NCBI GenBank assembly: GCA_030066795.1
Contig: JASJAW010000037.1
Coordinates: forward strand, 1 to 64,000
DNA: 64,000 bases
Source: Dinoroseobacter sp.
GTDB taxonomy: Bacteria; Pseudomonadota; Alphaproteobacteria; Rhodobacterales; Rhodobacteraceae
Reading direction: 5' to 3'
Shown: piece by piece, positions 61,751 through 64,000 of the stretch
How positions within the stretch are numbered: the stretch's first letter is position 1
Layout: every line of letters starts with the position of its first letter
Translations under genes and position numbers: made by a program
Notes under the pieces: generated by a model
What the model was told of the DNA's origin: nothing
The model's database searches: none
What the model saw: only the letters and a program-made list of their open reading frames with translations

Positions 61751-61965
61751 TGGGGCGGTCCTGGGGAAAACGTGTTCGTTGAAATCAAGCCCAGACTACA
61801 GGTTAAGCGCGGTCCGGCAATACTTGCGTTTTTTCCGGCTTCTAAGGCGAGGCAAACGGTTTTCGTCTTGCCTCTGGTGATCTCAATCTGGAAATCGGGC
61901 GCATTGTCGAGCGAGATCTGCTGAGTGATTTCACGTTTCGGAGCGAGGACGGTTGTTTTTGTCAT
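61747..61965 (-). CDS. Possible small leader gene of the moxR operon
   Basis: About 72 residues from ATG 61965. Its TGA overlaps the moxR ATG (ATGA), the same four-base coupling as four junctions in the operon, which argues that it is translated. The sequence is hydrophilic with TRGKTKTVCLALEAGKNASI and a Pro-rich tail (SPGPPQ). No family recognised and no clear Shine-Dalgarno, so it may be a chance frame. A longer version from 62064 exists but is less supported. Confidence 0.35.
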   Translation of the reverse strand: MTKTTVLAPKREITQQISLDNAPDFQIEITRGKTKTVCLALEAGKNASIAGPRLTCSLGLISTNTFSPGPPQ

Positions 61966-62121
61966 GCTGAGGCCGAGAGGTTTCGGATTGCCTATGGCAA
62001 GGAGCGACCATGGTGGCTTCGAGGCAGAGGCGAGCGGCTGCGTAAGGGCAGAGGCTTGCGGCACAGATTATGCTGGGCCTAAGCTGCAGAAGCCGAATTA
62101 GGCAGCCCGACGAGGACAAAG

Positions 62122-62598
62122 ATGGTCGAAGTTACTCCGGAACTCTTTCAAGAATTTGTGGTCAATGTGACGGTTGCAATCCTGTGCGGCGGGTTGATCG
62201 GCTTGGAGCGTCAGCTGCGGGGCAAACCAGCTGGTTTGCGCGTGTGCATACTTGTGGTCCTGACGACAGCCCTATTCGTGACGCTCGCGGCCGAGCTTGC
62301 GGTATCCGCAAGCGACCAACTCCGCGTTATGGCCTCGGTTATTTCCGGTGTGGGTTTTCTGGGGGCAGGGGTTATTTTCAGCCGTGGGGCGCGGGTTTCC
62401 GGGATTACCACAGCGACCCTGATCTGGATGCTTGCCGCCGTGGGTTGTACGATTGGTTTCGGCTATCCGTATGTTGCTGCTTTGGCGACCATCATTGTCA
62501 TGAGTGTTTTGGCTCTGATCGATGTCGCAGAGGCTTTGGTGCCGCGACTGAAAGAGAACTCCGACTCTGTAGACGAGGAAATACAACCCAAGTCCTGA
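62122..62598 (+). CDS. MgtC/SapB-family membrane protein
   Basis: 158 residues, five hydrophobic segments with the MgtC/SapB core AILCGGLIGLERQLRGKPAGLRVCILVVLTTALFV and VISGVGFLGAGVIFSRGARVSGITTATLIWMLAAVGCTIGFG. The acidic tail (KENSDSVDEEIQPKS) replaces the longer soluble domain of virulence MgtC. GAGG lies 7 bp before the ATG. These proteins influence membrane energetics and magnesium response rather than transporting magnesium directly. Confidence 0.85.
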   Translation: MVEVTPELFQEFVVNVTVAILCGGLIGLERQLRGKPAGLRVCILVVLTTALFVTLAAELAVSASDQLRVMASVISGVGFLGAGVIFSRGARVSGITTATLIWMLAAVGCTIGFGYPYVAALATIIVMSVLALIDVAEALVPRLKENSDSVDEEIQPKS

Positions 62599-62923
62599 AC
62601 GGTTAAGCGCGTACCGCCGAAACGGAAAGCCTCGGAGCAGCGGCACTTCTTTAAGAGCGTCAGTCAGCCTTTCAGTAAAAGCGGCGTTCCTTCTCGCGCA
62701 ACACCCGGCGAGCTGCGCCGTGTGCCATAAGCTCTCTGGTTTTTGTGCCTCAGACATTCCCGGGTCGAAAAGGAACATCTAGCCGAGAGCGAGCACTTTG
62801 GGTCATTGCGTCGTTAAGCCCCCTCAAGCGCCGCTGGGCCGAGGATCGTGTTTGGGAATAAAGGCTTGTCAGCGTGCCGGAGTCATTGAACAGTTGCCAG
62901 GTAAGTCTGCAATTGGAGGAGAG
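62599..62923. other. Intergenic region before cardiolipin synthase
   Basis: About 325 bp. No conserved frame seen; a minus-strand frame that runs into mgtC is antisense. It should contain the cardiolipin synthase promoter. No copy of the dispersed repeat noticed. Confidence 0.4.
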
Positions 62924-64000
62924 ATGGCCAACACACTGCTTATCGTGGCCCTTGTTATTCTGGAAATCGTCGCGATCACATTTGCTTGGCGCGCGATAAA
63001 GAACTCACGTACGCCGCAAGGCTCGGTCGGATGGGTGGTTTTTCTCATTGCAGCGCCTTACTTGGGCGTGCCGCTCTATCTCTTTCTCGGACACCACAGG
63101 TTTAGTGGCTATATCGTTGGTCGGAAAGTCAGCGAGGAGGTGCTGCACGGTGTGCAAACATACCGAGACCGCTACCGTCCGAAGTCCGATCCCGAGGTAG
63201 ATACAACGCTATTTGAGAAGATCGGAGACTTACCAGACGCTGCGGGCAACGGCTTTGAATTGTTGATCGACGGCGAGGCAACCTTCAGCGCGGTTTTTGA
63301 GGCCATCGATAACGCCAAATCCTACGTTCTGGTGCAATCCTATATCGTGAATGACGACGGGGTTGGCCGAGAGTTAGCCGACCGAATGATCGCGGCAGCG
63401 GGACGGGGTGTTACCGTTCGCTTCATGGTCGACGCCGTAGGCAGCATGAAGTTGCCACCATCCTACTTCGGAAATCTGCGCGCAGGGGGCGTAGAGTTCG
63501 TGAACCCGAAGGCCGCACCCGGGCCGCAGAACCGTTTCCAACTCAATTTTCGAAACCATCGAAAGACTATCGTGGTAGACGGGCATATTGGCTTTACAGG
63601 GGGCTTGAACTTTGGGGATGAGTACAAGGGCCTAAACCCGCGCTACGGGGAGGACTGGCGGGACACCCATCTGCGCCTGACGGGACCGGTTGTGTCACAG
63701 CTTCAACTGGTTTTTGCGGAGGACTGGCACTGGTCAACCGAAGAAAACCTGATTGAGCATCTCAATTGGGATGCCGATCTCGACCCTGCGGACATGACCG
63801 CTCTGATCGTAGCCACCGGGCCTGGCGATGAGTTGGAGTCAGGGGCGCTTTTCTTCATCTCTTGTATCGCCGAGGCAAAGGAGCGTGTCTGGATAGCCTC
63901 GCCCTATTTCGTACCGGATACAGATATCCTGAGCGCATTGAAACTTGCCGCGCTCAAAGGCCTAGATGTGCGGATACTCGTTCCTGAAGTGATCGATCAC
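62924..64000 (+). CDS. Cardiolipin synthase (PLD superfamily), 3' end cut
   Basis: 359 codons visible; the gene continues past the window. Two N-terminal membrane segments (LLIVALVILEIVAITFAWRA and VGWVVFLIAAPYLGVPLYLFLG), then the first PLD domain with the HKD motif NHRKTIVVDGHIGFTGGLNFGDEY (HxKx4D, about 206-213). GGAGGAGAG sits just before the ATG. It condenses phosphatidylglycerol into cardiolipin at the inner membrane, linking the region to envelope maintenance. The second HKD motif would lie to the right. Confidence 0.9.
   Translation, partial: MANTLLIVALVILEIVAITFAWRAIKNSRTPQGSVGWVVFLIAAPYLGVPLYLFLGHHRFSGYIVGRKVSEEVLHGVQTYRDRYRPKSDPEVDTTLFEKIGDLPDAAGNGFELLIDGEATFSAVFEAIDNAKSYVLVQSYIVNDDGVGRELADRMIAAAGRGVTVRFMVDAVGSMKLPPSYFGNLRAGGVEFVNPKAAPGPQNRFQLNFRNHRKTIVVDGHIGFTGGLNFGDEYKGLNPRYGEDWRDTHLRLTGPVVSQLQLVFAEDWHWSTEENLIEHLNWDADLDPADMTALIVATGPGDELESGALFFISCIAEAKERVWIASPYFVPDTDILSALKLAALKGLDVRILVPEVIDH

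Noticed and set aside
60842-61924. Plus-strand frame of 360 residues
   Set aside because: Antisense of moxR, which has clear ATPase motifs.
1-64000. CRISPR array, tRNA, rRNA, prophage or complete IS element
   Set aside because: No regular short repeats with spacers, cloverleaf genes, integrase/terminase genes or paired transposase with terminal inverted repeats were seen; the only transposase hint is a very short block near 39560-39660.

Overview
The window looks like chromosomal DNA of a marine-type alphaproteobacterium, most likely a Roseobacter-group member of the Rhodobacterales. The support is indirect: GC-rich coding sequence, many binding-protein-dependent transporters (TRAP, tripartite tricarboxylate and ABC types), paired MmgE/PrpD enzymes, LysR/TetR/AraC regulators beside small catabolic operons, and an arylsulfatase relic. 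I see no rRNA, tRNA, CRISPR array, prophage or complete insertion sequence. Both edges cut genes: a PAP2 phosphatase on the left and a cardiolipin synthase on the right.

Region 1 (1-9.7 kb) is an unusual cluster of exported hydrolases. Three paralogous secreted serine hydrolases of the class C beta-lactamase / NylB fold and one secreted YtcJ-type amidohydrolase sit with a probable outer-membrane barrel, a TetR regulator and a CDF-like membrane protein whose metal site looks degenerate. The substrate is unknown. Region 2 (9.9-18.7 kb) is a tripartite tricarboxylate transporter operon (TctC, fused TctA-TctB) with two MmgE/PrpD proteins, a universal stress protein and a TauE-like exporter, divergent from a LysR gene. 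Region 3 (18.8-22.3 kb) holds a lipoprotein metalloprotease, a GltS symporter, an MscS relic and a small lipoprotein, and is rich in a dispersed intergenic repeat.

Region 4 (22.6-32.8 kb) is a galactoside locus: an ABC importer with a YjbR-type gene between its permeases, GH4 alpha-galactosidase and GH42 beta-galactosidase, then convergent galK-galT. Substrate would be imported, split to galactose, and phosphorylated and exchanged by GalK and GalT; galE, galM and a sugar regulator are not here. Region 5 (33.0-38.8 kb) is a dctPQM TRAP operon divergent from a SAF-domain oxidoreductase, followed by a LysR/methyltransferase pair.

Region 6 (39.6-45.9 kb) holds NmrA-like proteins, a flavodoxin-fold reductase, small membrane proteins, an AraC and a TetR regulator; the TetR promoter carries two 18-bp palindromes exactly 31 bp apart. 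Region 7 (46.4-55.2 kb) has small orphan proteins (DUF465-like, DnaJ-type zinc-finger), a secreted alkaline-phosphatase-superfamily enzyme, and an envelope-stress set (holin-like, DUF883-like, AI-2E, YihY/BrkB, MscS, CadD-like). Region 8 (55.2-64 kb) is a broken arylsulfatase, a tightly overlapping moxR-DUF58-DUF4381-batA-batB-batD operon, MgtC/SapB and cardiolipin synthase.

Two patterns cross regions. A hairpin-rich intergenic repeat occurs at least six times, often after gene 3' ends. Each of the three transport operons also has a strong hairpin just after its binding-protein gene, which suggests differential mRNA stability.
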